A stretch of DNA of 40,744 bases, from positions 1-40,744 of the forward strand of contig JAJBVE010000217.1 of assembly GCA_020859995.1 (NCBI GenBank). The letters are read 5' to 3'. Source of the DNA: Clostridiales bacterium (GTDB lineage: Bacteria; Bacillota; Clostridia; Lachnospirales; Lachnospiraceae). Made by a program: the position numbers and the translations under genes. The notes beneath the pieces are model-generated. The model did no database searches. It was not told where the DNA came from and saw only the letters and a program-made list of their open reading frames with translations. Below are positions 1 to 7,769 of the stretch, piece by piece (positions within the stretch are counted from its first letter, which is position 1; each line of letters opens with the position of its first letter).

Positions 1-761
1 GCCTGGAGCCAGCCCCGGCGCACATAGTCCCGGATGCTCTCCACATAGGCGGGCAAACTGTTGTAATCAAACACCGGGGCGAAAGCATTCCAATACCCCA
101 GCTCGCTGCACCGCACGGACGCCAGGCCCTGAAACACGTCCCCGTCAAACCGTCCTTTTTCCACATAGGAGCTGTCCAGCAGAGGACTGGCGGCGGTGAT
201 GGCCGTCAAAATCCAGCCGTAGGCGGTTGCTCGCTTTGCCAGGGTCAGGTAGAGGTCGTTCTTGTAGTCAATATAGCTGCCCTGCCCGCTGCGCTGAAAA
301 TCCCGGCGCAGCAGTTCTTCATGGAAGGAATAGTTGACGTGGATGCCGGACAGGGTCATTTTATACCGGCCATACCGCTTGGAGAGGTAGTTTCGGTAGA
401 CAGTCTTTTCCGATTGCGGCCCCGCAAACTGGGCCACCGGGATGTCCTGCTCGTTGCGGATATAGGGTGGATTGGAAAACGGCCACAGATATTCTCTGGG
501 CGTCAGCTTTGCCAGCGTCTGCTGAATCGTCCGGGTATGCCGCTCCAGCTCTGCCACCGCAGCGTGGGGACTGGGCTGGACGGAGGTGTTGATCTCTGTC
601 TGATTTTCGCAGAAATCCCGGACGATATTGGGGTTATCCGGAAAGGGGTGGGGCGTGTGGACCAGAAAACCCTCTTTGTCTATCCGCAGACTCTCTTTTT
701 CCAGACCGAAGCTGCCGGAAAGAAGCAGCTTTTCTAGTGCCGGTGAATCAATTTGTAACAT
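1..761 (-). CDS. gshA: Glutamate-cysteine ligase (gamma-glutamylcysteine synthetase), N-terminal part, cut by window edge
   Basis: The minus strand is open from an ATG at 761 to the left edge, about 253 codons. GGAGGG lies 7 bases upstream of the ATG. The protein begins MLQIDSPALEKLLL and has the family signature SGSFGLEKESLRI at residues 15-27, followed by an FCENQTEINT stretch and an IHVNYSFHEELL segment, as in the ATP-dependent ligases of the GshA/GshAB type. The enzyme joins L-glutamate to L-cysteine, the first step of glutathione or gamma-glutamylcysteine synthesis, in the cytoplasm. The C-terminal part, including any fused ATP-grasp glutathione synthetase domain, lies outside the window, so GshA and bifunctional GshAB cannot be told apart. 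The gene begins 12 bases downstream of the aminotransferase remnant at 774, which also belongs to thiol/sulfur amino-acid metabolism. Confidence 0.85.
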   Translation of the reverse strand, partial: MLQIDSPALEKLLLSGSFGLEKESLRIDKEGFLVHTPHPFPDNPNIVRDFCENQTEINTSVQPSPHAAVAELERHTRTIQQTLAKLTPREYLWPFSNPPYIRNEQDIPVAQFAGPQSEKTVYRNYLSKRYGRYKMTLSGIHVNYSFHEELLRRDFQRSGQGSYIDYKNDLYLTLAKRATAYGWILTAITAASPLLDSSYVEKGRFDGDVFQGLASVRCSELGYWNAFAPVFDYNSLPAYVESIRDYVRRGWLQ

Positions 762-773
762 GAGAATCCCTCC

Positions 774-1158
774 TTACACCCCTCGAACGGCTCGTTTCAG
801 CTGCTCCATCGCCTGCTCCAGCGTGGACCAGGGACAGGCCACGTCGATGCGTTGGAACCCTTCTCCCGCCGGGTCGAAGATGTCCCCGCAGTCCAGTCAG
901 AACTTTGCCTTGTGAACAATCAGCCGCTCCAGTTCCGAGGTGGCCTTTTGCACCCGCATGGCTGGGAACAGCATAGAGATCATACGCTCATCCAGAAACA
1001 GCCCGGTCTTGCGCAGTCCGGCCAGCTTGTCAATAGAAAAGGCAAAGGGCCGAAATTCACCCCCGGCCTCCAATATCGTCACCTGAAAATGGCCTTGCAG
1101 CTCTTTGGCCACCATAGCGCCCCCAGCGCCGGAGCTTATCACAATCGCTTTTTTTCAT
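774..1158 (-). pseudogene. Chimeric pseudogene: GMC-oxidoreductase N-terminus joined to PatB/MalY aminotransferase C-terminus
   Basis: An ATG at 1158 with GGAGGGG upstream would give MKK, but the following run of seven A bases (1149-1155) puts the next codons out of frame. With six A bases the reading is MKKAIVISSGAGGAMVAKEL and on through an FQVTILEAG strand, a classic FAD-binding Rossmann start of a GMC oxidoreductase (the usual GSGAGG appears here as SSGAGG). After about 70 residues the match changes: SELERLIVHKAKF, then TGA (897-899), then LDCGDIFDPAGEGFQRIDVACP to a TAA at 774. The second part is the C-terminal end of a PatB/MalY-type cystathionine beta-lyase/aminotransferase, where the TGA stands at a position I expect to be tryptophan. 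Three lesions (A-run frameshift, fusion deletion, nonsense codon) make a functional product unlikely. Family assignments come from recall of the motifs. Confidence 0.75.
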
Positions 1159-1197
1159 TCCAACAGCCCCTCCTTCCTGGCCTGTATGTCTTATTCT

Positions 1198-1722
1198 TCA
1201 TCTGAAAACAGCCCGGCATACGGCACAGCCCCCTGTGATACGCTCATGAAATGTCAGTTTGCCGCCCTGATAAATGCCCGCAAATATCCCCTGGTCAATG
1301 GCAGAAATGACAGAGCAGATTTCCGGTGTATAGAAGTCACTGAAATAGCATTTGCACACACAGAAAGCACCGGGCGTTTCTTCGTCTATCTGAATCCCGA
1401 TGTTGCGATAGAGCAATGCAATAACAGAAAAACAGTCCTTCTTGTCTTTCGGATTTAGCCATCGGCGAAGATGGCTCCCCAGAGTATAGGCCATTTGATA
1501 CAGCTTCTGATGCAGCGTTTCGAGATCATCCCCCTGTTGTGTGGCTCGCATGGCTTCTTTTGCTGTGAACTGTGCGTAGGCTTTCAACAGTTCCGGAGTG
1601 GAACGCCCGGTAGCCTTCGGCACATCCACGCCGAAGGCTTTCGCCGTTTGCCGCATGAGTATTCGTAATTCAAGATTTGCGCCGAACCTGCTGGACAGTG
1701 CGCTATAAATCAACCGGTTCAT
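1198..1722 (-). CDS. Small cysteine-containing protein, resembles ATC-hydrolase-like family
   Basis: 174 residues from the ATG at 1722. AGGAG lies about 7 bases upstream, and the ATG shares one base with the TGA of the gene before it (TGATG), so translation is probably coupled. The N-terminal half is helical. The C-terminal half has CVCKCYFSDFYTPEIC, then an aspartate-containing segment, then GGCAVCRAVF at the end. Spaced cysteines followed by G..C.F near the C-terminus recall the L-2-amino-thiazoline-4-carboxylate hydrolase/V4R-like fold, but the resemblance is only to the pattern and I cannot name a substrate. It is the last gene of the flavodoxin, pyruvyl-transferase-like, reductase-ligase operon, so a role in the same pathway is a reasonable inference. 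Confidence 0.6.
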   Translation of the reverse strand: MNRLIYSALSSRFGANLELRILMRQTAKAFGVDVPKATGRSTPELLKAYAQFTAKEAMRATQQGDDLETLHQKLYQMAYTLGSHLRRWLNPKDKKDCFSVIALLYRNIGIQIDEETPGAFCVCKCYFSDFYTPEICSVISAIDQGIFAGIYQGGKLTFHERITGGCAVCRAVFR

Positions 1723-4487
1723 CACAGCGCTCCTATCAGGATGACATCCCCAACCATGGTGGCCTTGGGCTTATACAGCCCGTCAATGGTCTGCTGTTGC
1801 AGCTCCATGATATTGCTCCGCCGTAGCTTCAGGTTGGGCGTCAGCTCTCCGGTGGAGATTTTCAGTGGACTGGACATCAGCGCATACCGCTTGACCTGCT
1901 CCGGATGGGAAAGCTGTTCGTTGACAGACCGAACCCCAGCCATCAGTGCCGCTTCATCCGGTGCAGACTTTTCATCTTCCGGCCAGAGCAAAGCAACACA
2001 ATAGGGCCGTTGTTCTCCCACCAGCAGAGCCTCACTGATGTTGGGAATATCCCGTAAGAGTGTTTCCACCTTTTGCAGATTGATATTCTTCCCGTAGGAG
2101 TTGATGAGGATTTCCTTCTTCCGTCCGATGATTTGAAGATGGCCGTTTGCTGTGATGGCTCCTAAGTCGCCAGTATGCAAGCGTTCGTCCTCACGGCCAT
2201 CGTAGGCCATCGCTACCTGGGGGCCTTCCACCAGAATCTCGCCATCCTCCGCCAGCGTCACCTTTGTATCCGGCAGCGGAGGGCCAACTGTCGTGATGTC
2301 GTTGGCACCCAGCCGATTCAGGGTGATGAGCGGCGCTTCCGTCAATCCGTAGGCATCGTGAATCTCAATGCCCAGCTCCCTGAAATCCTCCAGGAGCTTT
2401 TGACTGACCGGCGCAGAGCCGACGATGAGCTGGTCACACCGATCCAGTCCGGCTTTTTTCAGCAGCGACCTTCTCAAAACCGGGCGCATGATGCGTTTAA
2501 GAAAAGCGCTTTTACTGGAAATATAGATGCTTCCCAGCTTATTCTGGGCCAGCTGATCCCAAATCTTCTCGTAAAATCTGGGGATGGAGAAGAAAATCGT
2601 GGGCCTGACCTTGGGCAGCGTCTCCGCCAGCTTGTCAAAATCATTGAGGAAGTAGAGGGACGCCGGTGCGCCCAGATAATAGGGCGTGTAAGCCCCCAAT
2701 ATTCCCTCCACCACATGGCTCAGCGGCAAAAAGGACAGGTAGACTGCCTGCTTAGTTCGACTTTTGAAGCTGAGCAGGGATGCCATCGTCTCAGCCATCC
2801 ACCGTAACTGTGCTTGGGAAAAGGCCACGCTCTTGGAATTGCCGGTGGTGCCGGAGGTATAGCGCAGGGTGGCCATATCCTGATAGGAAACCTGCACAGG
2901 CACGAACTCCCGCTCTTTCCCCAAAGAGAGGAACTGCTCCCATGACAGGATGCGGGCGTCCTCCGGCAGATGCGCATTCTCCGTAAAGGAGACCATCGTT
3001 CCCCCGAAGGTCATCTGATTGACATGGGATAAAATGCGAATATCCCCGATGAAGAACCAGTTTGCGCCGCTTTTTTGCAGCAGCTCGTCCAGTTCGTTGG
3101 CGGGGGTGGTATAGTAGAGCGGTACGCTGGTGGCACCGGACAGGCCGATTGCTACATCCAGGACAAAATAGGTGACACTGTTGATCCCACTGACAGCGAC
3201 CTTGCTGCCCGAACTGATGCCAAGGGCCTGGAGCGCCTTGAGCGTTTCCTCAATGCGCTCACTGACAGACGAAGCGCTGCCTTCCCGGATACTGTCGCCG
3301 GTCACGTCGTAATAGGTGATAGACGTATTCTTCCGGTTCAGGCAGAAGCGTACCTGTTCAAATACAGTCCGGCTGTTGTGGTCGAGGAAGTTCCTGCTGG
3401 TGGCATAGGCCAGGAGGTTCGGCAGATACTCCCGCCAATCGAGTTGATACGCCCCCATAAACCGTTCGGTGTTTGTTATGTCGTATGTTTTATTTTCTGT
3501 GAAGTAGGGAGCCAGAGAGAGCATATTGGTCAGGACGCTCTTTTTCGCAGGCTTCTCCTCTGACAGATTGCGGGATGCGCCGATTTTGCTCAGGAACGGA
3601 ATCGGGAAGAACAGGGGCTTCGGCAGTCGTATGGAGAGATTTTTCTCTGCCCAATCCCGTACAGCGTCGATCAGTTCCCCCACCGTCGGCTGCGCAGAAG
3701 TCGGAGCGGTCAGATGGAAGGTTTTCCCGGCAGTGTCCTCCGCAAAGGTGATGCGGACAATAGATTTTGCCACATAGTCCACCGGCACCATGTTGACACG
3801 CATAGACTTTTTGATCGGGAAAACACGCATCTGCTGCTTCAAATACAGCTTCAAAGGATAATAGAGCGTATTGAAGTTTTTCACGAATCCGGTTCTGGAA
3901 TCTCCCACGATCTGACCAGGTCGGAAAACAGAGACGGGGAGCTGCCCCATTGCCTGTGCGACAAGGCGTTCTCCCTCAAACTTGCTCTGCTCATACAGAC
4001 TGGAAAAACCGGCGTCTGTCAGAGAATCCTCCATGATCTGTCCGCTTCTTGTTCCGGCCACATATGCGGTAGATACATGGGAAAAACGCCGAAGCGGGTG
4101 GTCGGCCTGAATACGCCTGGCGAAGTCCAGAACGTGATTTGTGCCGGTGACATTGACCTCCCAAAACTGTTTGCGGCTGTGGTTGATGCCGATGACGGCA
4201 GCGGTGTGAATGACATAATCGGTGTGATGGATCAGCCGCTCCTGATCTGCGTCAGAAAGACCGAGGTTTTCTTTGGTGATGTCCCCCAGCACTGGCAGGA
4301 TGCGTCTCCCAAGATTCTCTGTCAGCTCAGGGCGTCCGTACCAGAGAGCGGTAAGGTTGTTGATTGCCTCCGAGACAGAACCGGCTCTTGTGAGGCCATA
4401 GACAATATCGTCCGTCGTCTGCATGAGTTCAGAAATAATCTCTGTCCCCAAAAATCCGGTTGTACCGGTCAGAAATATATTATACAT
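1722..4487 (-). CDS. Fused NAD(P)-dependent thioester-reductase-type SDR and acyl-AMP ligase (R-A order)
   Basis: 921 residues from the ATG at 4487, chosen because GGAGG lies 8 bases upstream and the SDR fold begins at once (MYNIFLTGTTGFLGTEI). A longer open frame to 4682 would overlap the upstream gene by 170 bases. Residues 1 to about 390 form an extended SDR of the NAD_binding_4/thioester-reductase type, with TGTTGFLG nucleotide loop, HVSTAYVAGT, and YEQSK as the YxxxK catalytic pair. Residues from about 410 form an ANL adenylating domain: YTSGTTGNSK phosphate loop, FLPLSHVVEG, DAYGLTEA, HTGDLG, IGRKKE, and a C-terminal TPNLKLRR with the likely catalytic lysine. No carrier-protein domain is visible between them. 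The order is the reverse of carboxylic acid reductases (A-T-R). The protein probably activates a fatty or other carboxylic acid and reduces an acyl thioester, but the substrate is unknown. Confidence 0.85.
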   Translation of the reverse strand: MYNIFLTGTTGFLGTEIISELMQTTDDIVYGLTRAGSVSEAINNLTALWYGRPELTENLGRRILPVLGDITKENLGLSDADQERLIHHTDYVIHTAAVIGINHSRKQFWEVNVTGTNHVLDFARRIQADHPLRRFSHVSTAYVAGTRSGQIMEDSLTDAGFSSLYEQSKFEGERLVAQAMGQLPVSVFRPGQIVGDSRTGFVKNFNTLYYPLKLYLKQQMRVFPIKKSMRVNMVPVDYVAKSIVRITFAEDTAGKTFHLTAPTSAQPTVGELIDAVRDWAEKNLSIRLPKPLFFPIPFLSKIGASRNLSEEKPAKKSVLTNMLSLAPYFTENKTYDITNTERFMGAYQLDWREYLPNLLAYATSRNFLDHNSRTVFEQVRFCLNRKNTSITYYDVTGDSIREGSASSVSERIEETLKALQALGISSGSKVAVSGINSVTYFVLDVAIGLSGATSVPLYYTTPANELDELLQKSGANWFFIGDIRILSHVNQMTFGGTMVSFTENAHLPEDARILSWEQFLSLGKEREFVPVQVSYQDMATLRYTSGTTGNSKSVAFSQAQLRWMAETMASLLSFKSRTKQAVYLSFLPLSHVVEGILGAYTPYYLGAPASLYFLNDFDKLAETLPKVRPTIFFSIPRFYEKIWDQLAQNKLGSIYISSKSAFLKRIMRPVLRRSLLKKAGLDRCDQLIVGSAPVSQKLLEDFRELGIEIHDAYGLTEAPLITLNRLGANDITTVGPPLPDTKVTLAEDGEILVEGPQVAMAYDGREDERLHTGDLGAITANGHLQIIGRKKEILINSYGKNINLQKVETLLRDIPNISEALLVGEQRPYCVALLWPEDEKSAPDEAALMAGVRSVNEQLSHPEQVKRYALMSSPLKISTGELTPNLKLRRSNIMELQQQTIDGLYKPKATMVGDVILIGAL

Positions 4488-4512
4488 CGGCAGTTCCTCC
4501 ATGTGTTCTGCA

Positions 4513-5868
4513 TCAGGTCGGGCTTTCATGAGAAAGCAGCCATGAAGTAAGAAAGTCTCCCATCTCATCCAGAGTGTGCTGATAGGAAACAAGCTGACGC
4601 CCGATTTTGTCTCTGATTTGTTCCTGATGAGACAGAGCATACTCCAGAGCGCCTGTAAGCTCCGAGGCCAGCTCCGTATCATCTGCGTGCAGAAGCTGGT
4701 ACTGGCTCAAATCCATCTCTTGCATGATGTTGTCCAGACGTTCGTCCATCGAGATCGCCACGCTGGGTACCCTTGCATCCATAGACAGCACCTGAGCGTG
4801 ATACCTCGAGGTGATCAGGAGCGACAACTGCCGCAAAATAGCTGCCATTTCATAGCCGTCATGGTCGGAGGACAAATAGACAGAAGCCGGTTTCGTGAGC
4901 CTGGCGTTCAGTTTATTACAGGCATCTGCGTCCAGACGCTCCATGCCCAGTATGACCACATGACAGGGATGCTTTGCCGCAAATTCATTCACCGAATGAG
5001 CGATGGCATCCAGATAATGCTCAAATTGCTGTTCTCGCTGCTTTGACCAGCTGAAAAAATACCACAGTTGAAATTGCAATGCATGATCGCCGACGAGCTT
5101 CGCCTTCATCCACTTTGCCAACGAGAGTCTGACCGGCCACCAAAAGGGATTGATGGGCGCAATGCCCACAATCGGCGCAGTGCCGTCCCAGCCAGATTGC
5201 CGTAGCTGTGTGACAGCCCATCCCGCACGAGAGGAACTGTCAAATTTCCATGCGGCATCCGTTCCCAAATGACCGTTCAGCCCCAACCGCTGGATTTCAT
5301 CTAAGGAGTTTTGGGTCCTGGCGATAAAATAGGTATCCGAACAGAGCCGCTTTACCGTGCGCTCCAGAAATGCGTCCATCTCACCAGCCTCAGAGCCATA
5401 GGCGATGCAAGGCTTGTGCTGGCTTTTCATAATGCCAGCCGCCTCACAGAAATACAGGGTAAGCGCATTGGCAAACTTGCTTTTCAGCGTGGAACCCTCG
5501 CACAGAATCACGGCATGATTGGCACAGCAGGCCCGAAAGACATCCGCAAAAAAGATGGAGCTGAACGGAACGAGCTTGACGTCGGAATCAAAATAGCAGC
5601 GGATGTTTTCTTCATCCAGCGTCATGACGGAAATCTGTGATTTCTCTTTGCCGAGGCGTTGCTGAAGCTGCTTCACAATTTCCGCTACCCGCACATCAGC
5701 GCCGGTATTTCTGGCTCCGTTGTAGCCCACCAACAGGATGTGCAGCTTTTGCCCCTTCTCCAAATCCCCAATGTCCCTATAGTCTACAAAACCAAGTTTC
5801 GAGAAAATTGGGGCAAAACGAGATAGGAAAACGAAAAACTTTACAAGAAGATTGATAAGACGATCCAT
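4513..5868 (-). CDS. Polysaccharide pyruvyl transferase family protein
   Basis: 451 residues. After a hydrophobic, basic N-terminal segment (residues about 1-30, possibly membrane-associated) comes HILLVGYNGARNTGADVRV (about 43-61), the signature start of the PS_pyruv_trans/CsaB family, whose members transfer pyruvate ketals from phosphoenolpyruvate to cell-wall sugars. Further matches are ILCEGSTLKSKFANAL, a YGSEAGEMD loop, ARTQNSLDEIQRLG, and a late ITSRYHAQVLSMDARVPSVA segment typical of the second nucleotide-fold half. The start has no strong ribosome site: 15 bases separate it from the flavodoxin stop, which suggests coupling. The stop lies 25 bases before the reductase-ligase start. The sugar acceptor is not known, and a role outside wall pyruvylation is possible given the neighbours. 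Confidence 0.8.
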   Translation of the reverse strand: MDRLINLLVKFFVFLSRFAPIFSKLGFVDYRDIGDLEKGQKLHILLVGYNGARNTGADVRVAEIVKQLQQRLGKEKSQISVMTLDEENIRCYFDSDVKLVPFSSIFFADVFRACCANHAVILCEGSTLKSKFANALTLYFCEAAGIMKSQHKPCIAYGSEAGEMDAFLERTVKRLCSDTYFIARTQNSLDEIQRLGLNGHLGTDAAWKFDSSSRAGWAVTQLRQSGWDGTAPIVGIAPINPFWWPVRLSLAKWMKAKLVGDHALQFQLWYFFSWSKQREQQFEHYLDAIAHSVNEFAAKHPCHVVILGMERLDADACNKLNARLTKPASVYLSSDHDGYEMAAILRQLSLLITSRYHAQVLSMDARVPSVAISMDERLDNIMQEMDLSQYQLLHADDTELASELTGALEYALSHQEQIRDKIGRQLVSYQHTLDEMGDFLTSWLLSHESPT

Positions 5869-5883
5869 AAGCGTGCGCTTTGC

Positions 5884-6312
5884 TCAGTGAAGTTCCGCAA
5901 TCATTTCTGCTGCAAACTTCCTTGCGGCGTTCAAATCCTCTTGATTCGGACGGCCTTTGTGAAGTGCTGTAAACTCCCCGCGACAATAAAAGTTATTGCT
6001 CTCTATGGGGATGCCTTTGTCCTGGAGCTTCTTCTGAATTTGCGGAAAAGCCCTCTCCGCCAGTGCGGAGGTAGAGAAAACGACGACCTTGCCAATGCTG
6101 TCTTTGTTCAGCGTCTGGATATAGTCCTTCACCTCAGAGCTGATACCGCCCCAGTAAACGGAAGCTCCCAAAAACAGAATGTCCACCTTATCTTCTATGG
6201 GCGAGGGGATCTGTTCCGCCTTGCAGTCGACTGTTTTTGCAATCTCATCTGCCAGCTTTTTTGTATTCCCGGATTTGGAAAAGTAGTGCACGGCTACCTT
6301 TGATTTTTCCAT
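5884..6312 (-). CDS. Flavodoxin
   Basis: 142 residues from the ATG at 6312, preferred because GGAGG stands 8 bases upstream. An in-frame TTG at 6327 would extend it by five residues but overlaps that ribosome site. The sequence KVAVHYFSKSGNTKKLADEI holds the FMN phosphate loop (SKSGNT, residues 12-17). It is followed by VDILFLGASVYWGG (the ring-binding loop region) and KVVVFSTSALAER. The size fits short-chain flavodoxins, soluble one- or two-electron carriers. It is the first gene of the leftward operon and faces the HxlR regulator across overlapping promoters, so redox-responsive control is likely. It may supply electrons to an enzyme of the same operon, which is inference. Confidence 0.85.
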   Translation of the reverse strand: MEKSKVAVHYFSKSGNTKKLADEIAKTVDCKAEQIPSPIEDKVDILFLGASVYWGGISSEVKDYIQTLNKDSIGKVVVFSTSALAERAFPQIQKKLQDKGIPIESNNFYCRGEFTALHKGRPNQEDLNAARKFAAEMIAELH

Positions 6313-6373
6313 GATGCGTTCCTCCAATCGTGTGTGTATAAATTCTTGCCCGTTTATCGCTCCTAAAAAATAC

Positions 6374-6402
6374 TTTACTCTTAATTTGTTATCTATTATA
6401 AT
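6374..6402 (+). promoter_or_regulatory. Promoter for the hxlR-type gene
   Basis: TTTACT at 6374-6379, a 17-base spacer and TATAAT at 6397-6402 on the plus strand. The predicted leader to the ATG at 6490 is about 80 bases and contains AGGAGG at about 6477-6483. It overlaps the divergent flavodoxin promoter. Confidence 0.6.
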
Positions 6403-6410
6403 GCATTATA
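6397..6410. promoter_or_regulatory. Perfect 14-bp palindrome spanning both -10 boxes, candidate HxlR operator
   Basis: TATAATGCATTATA reads the same on both strands and contains the two opposing -10 elements. HxlR-family dimers bind palindromes near their own promoters, so this is the natural operator candidate. However, facing TATAAT boxes are palindromic in any case, so the symmetry could be incidental. Confidence 0.45.
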
Positions 6411-6433
6411 GCTTTGAGGCAAGCACAAGTCAA
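6405..6433 (-). promoter_or_regulatory. Promoter for the flavodoxin operon
   Basis: On the minus strand TTGACT (6433-6428), a 17-base spacer and TATAAT (6410-6405) form a near-consensus sigma-A promoter. Its -10 box lies only two bases from the -10 box of the opposing promoter, so the two polymerases cannot be bound together. Confidence 0.65.
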
Positions 6434-6489
6434 TCACGCAGTTTTTGTGGAGCAGGTAAGAAAAAACTGATTTAAGAGGAGGAAATGAA

Positions 6490-6822
6490 ATGGCGAACGA
6501 GCACGTTTGTCCCTGCACTGTGGGATGTCCTTTGCAAAAAGCAATGAGTGCGATAGGCGGAAGGTGGAAAATGTCCATTTTGTGTTCGCTGTCAAATGAC
6601 GGCCCCACCAGATACAATGACATCAAGCGAAAAATGGGTAGCATCTCCAACACTATGCTGGCGAAATCCTTAAAGGAACTGGAGGAAGATGGGCTGGTCA
6701 AACGGTCAGAGTATATGGAGGTTCCAATTCGGGTCGAGTATGAAATAACGGACTCCGTTCGCTCTCTGATTCCCATCTTGATGGAGCTTGCGGTGTGGGG
6801 GAACAGTTTGAACAACAAATAA
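6490..6822 (+). CDS. HxlR-family winged-helix transcriptional regulator
   Basis: 110 residues, the usual length. It opens MANEHVCPCTVGCPLQKAM with cysteines at 7, 9 and 13, then IGGRWKMSILCSL, the hallmark start of the HxlR winged helix. RYNDIKRKMGSISNTMLAKSLKELEEDGLV is recognition helix and wing region (in the protein at about 40-70), followed by PIRVEYEIT and a dimerisation helix. In related regulators such as YodB and HypR an N-terminal cysteine senses quinones, aldehydes or disulfide stress. The three clustered cysteines suggest a similar sensor here. The ribosome site AGAGGAGGA is strong. The gene is divergent from the flavodoxin operon, which it probably controls together with itself. 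Confidence 0.9.
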   Translation: MANEHVCPCTVGCPLQKAMSAIGGRWKMSILCSLSNDGPTRYNDIKRKMGSISNTMLAKSLKELEEDGLVKRSEYMEVPIRVEYEITDSVRSLIPILMELAVWGNSLNNK

Positions 6823-6823
6823 A

Positions 6824-6864
6824 AAAGCCCGGCAGGTCGCCACAATTTCCTGTGGCGACCTGCC
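6824..6864. terminator. Intrinsic terminator between hxlR-type gene and nitroreductase gene
   Basis: A perfect 14-base stem (6831-6844 with 6851-6864, loop ATTTCC) lies just after the hxlR stop. Read leftward it is followed by GGGCTTTTTTA, a good U-tract for terminating the nitroreductase transcript. It may also stop rightward hxlR transcripts, though the rightward U-tract is poor. Confidence 0.75.
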
Positions 6865-6938
6865 GACTTCCTGTTACCTATCAGTATTGTTGCTTTCCTG
6901 CAAATAAGAAATCTATACAACTCAAGGACATGATACGT

Positions 6939-7607
6939 TTACATCCACTCAAAATTGTCCTTGCCAGCGCCAAGCTCAAAATGATACTTGCCGATTCCGA
7001 GATCAGCACCGGAATAGGAGCCATTATTGCAGGTCATGCTCACCTTATTGCCCTTGCCCTTGATGGTAAATGCCTGCTTGCCCATCGCCGTCGGCGCTAA
7101 CAGGGCTGCGGAAACACCTGCTTTGAACCATTCCGGGGCATTCCCTTCGTAGGACGATACCTCTGACGCAGATTTGGATTTGTGCGGAACGCCCTGGTTT
7201 TCACCATAGCCAACCACAACAATACCAATGATTTTGGCATTGTCTCCAGCATTAGAGTTCTTTTTCGTGTTCTTGCGGCTATACATACCGCCGATCCACC
7301 AGGTATTCAAACCAAGTGTTTGTGCGTAAAGCATCAGATCAGCACTGCTGTACCCCAGCTTCTCATCAACATCCGGCGTATCAGGCCCTGCAAGGATGAT
7401 ATAGTTTTTGACACCCTTAGACATCAGTGCCGCTATAACCCCAGGCATCGCATCTTTACTTTCCGTGACAAGCTGCATATTCAAACCATATTTCTGATTC
7501 TGAGCTTTGATTCTGTCATTGAACTGCCGGATGACATCCGCCGACAACGGCGTATCCTTATATTTGCTCACCTTGTGCCGTGCGCTCATTGCTTCCTGTA
7601 ATGTCAT
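6939..7607 (-). CDS. Nitroreductase family protein
   Basis: 222 residues, start ATG at 7607 with GGAGG 6 bases upstream. MTLQEAMSARHKVSKYKDTPL is the typical nitroreductase opening (the ARxSVRxY-like FMN phosphate site). Later come GYSSADLMLYAQTLGLNTWWIGGM, the dimer-interface and FMN-binding region, and KIIGIVVVGYGENQGVPHKSKS. The last third (PEWFKAGVSAALLAPTAMGKQAF through CNNGSYSGADLGIGKYHFELGAG) matches the putative TM-nitroreductase subfamily. It is an FMN flavoprotein reducing quinones, nitro compounds or flavins with NAD(P)H; the natural substrate is unknown. The divergent TetR-type gene is the likely regulator. Confidence 0.85.
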   Translation of the reverse strand: MTLQEAMSARHKVSKYKDTPLSADVIRQFNDRIKAQNQKYGLNMQLVTESKDAMPGVIAALMSKGVKNYIILAGPDTPDVDEKLGYSSADLMLYAQTLGLNTWWIGGMYSRKNTKKNSNAGDNAKIIGIVVVGYGENQGVPHKSKSASEVSSYEGNAPEWFKAGVSAALLAPTAMGKQAFTIKGKGNKVSMTCNNGSYSGADLGIGKYHFELGAGKDNFEWM

Positions 7608-7716
7608 AATAGCCTCCTTACCCCGGCTTCATGATGGTAGGGCCTCTGCTGACCCTCTTGCGGTTTTAACTATGAATTCTAACTGATAAATCATATTACA
7701 GGTGTCTTACAATGAT

Positions 7717-7745
7717 ATTATACCGTGCTATGCTGTGTTCATCAA
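7717..7745 (-). promoter_or_regulatory. Promoter for the nitroreductase gene
   Basis: TTGATG (7745-7740), a 17-base spacer and TATAAT (7722-7717) on the minus strand. The leader to the start at 7607 is about 100 bases. Confidence 0.6.
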
Positions 7746-7755
7746 GTGACAATTC

Positions 7756-7769
7756 GAGACAAATGTCTC
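7756..7769. promoter_or_regulatory. Inverted repeat, candidate TetR operator
   Basis: GAGACA-AA-TGTCTC forms a 6-bp inverted repeat with a two-base centre. It lies 10 bases upstream of the -35 box of the nitroreductase promoter, in the gap shared with the divergent TetR gene. The arms are short, so the call rests mainly on position. Confidence 0.4.

Noticed and set aside
4488-4682. N-terminal extension of the reductase-ligase fusion to 4682
   Set aside because: It would overlap the pyruvyl-transferase-like gene by 170 bases and lacks a domain match, whereas the ATG at 4487 has a well-placed ribosome site directly before the nucleotide-binding fold.
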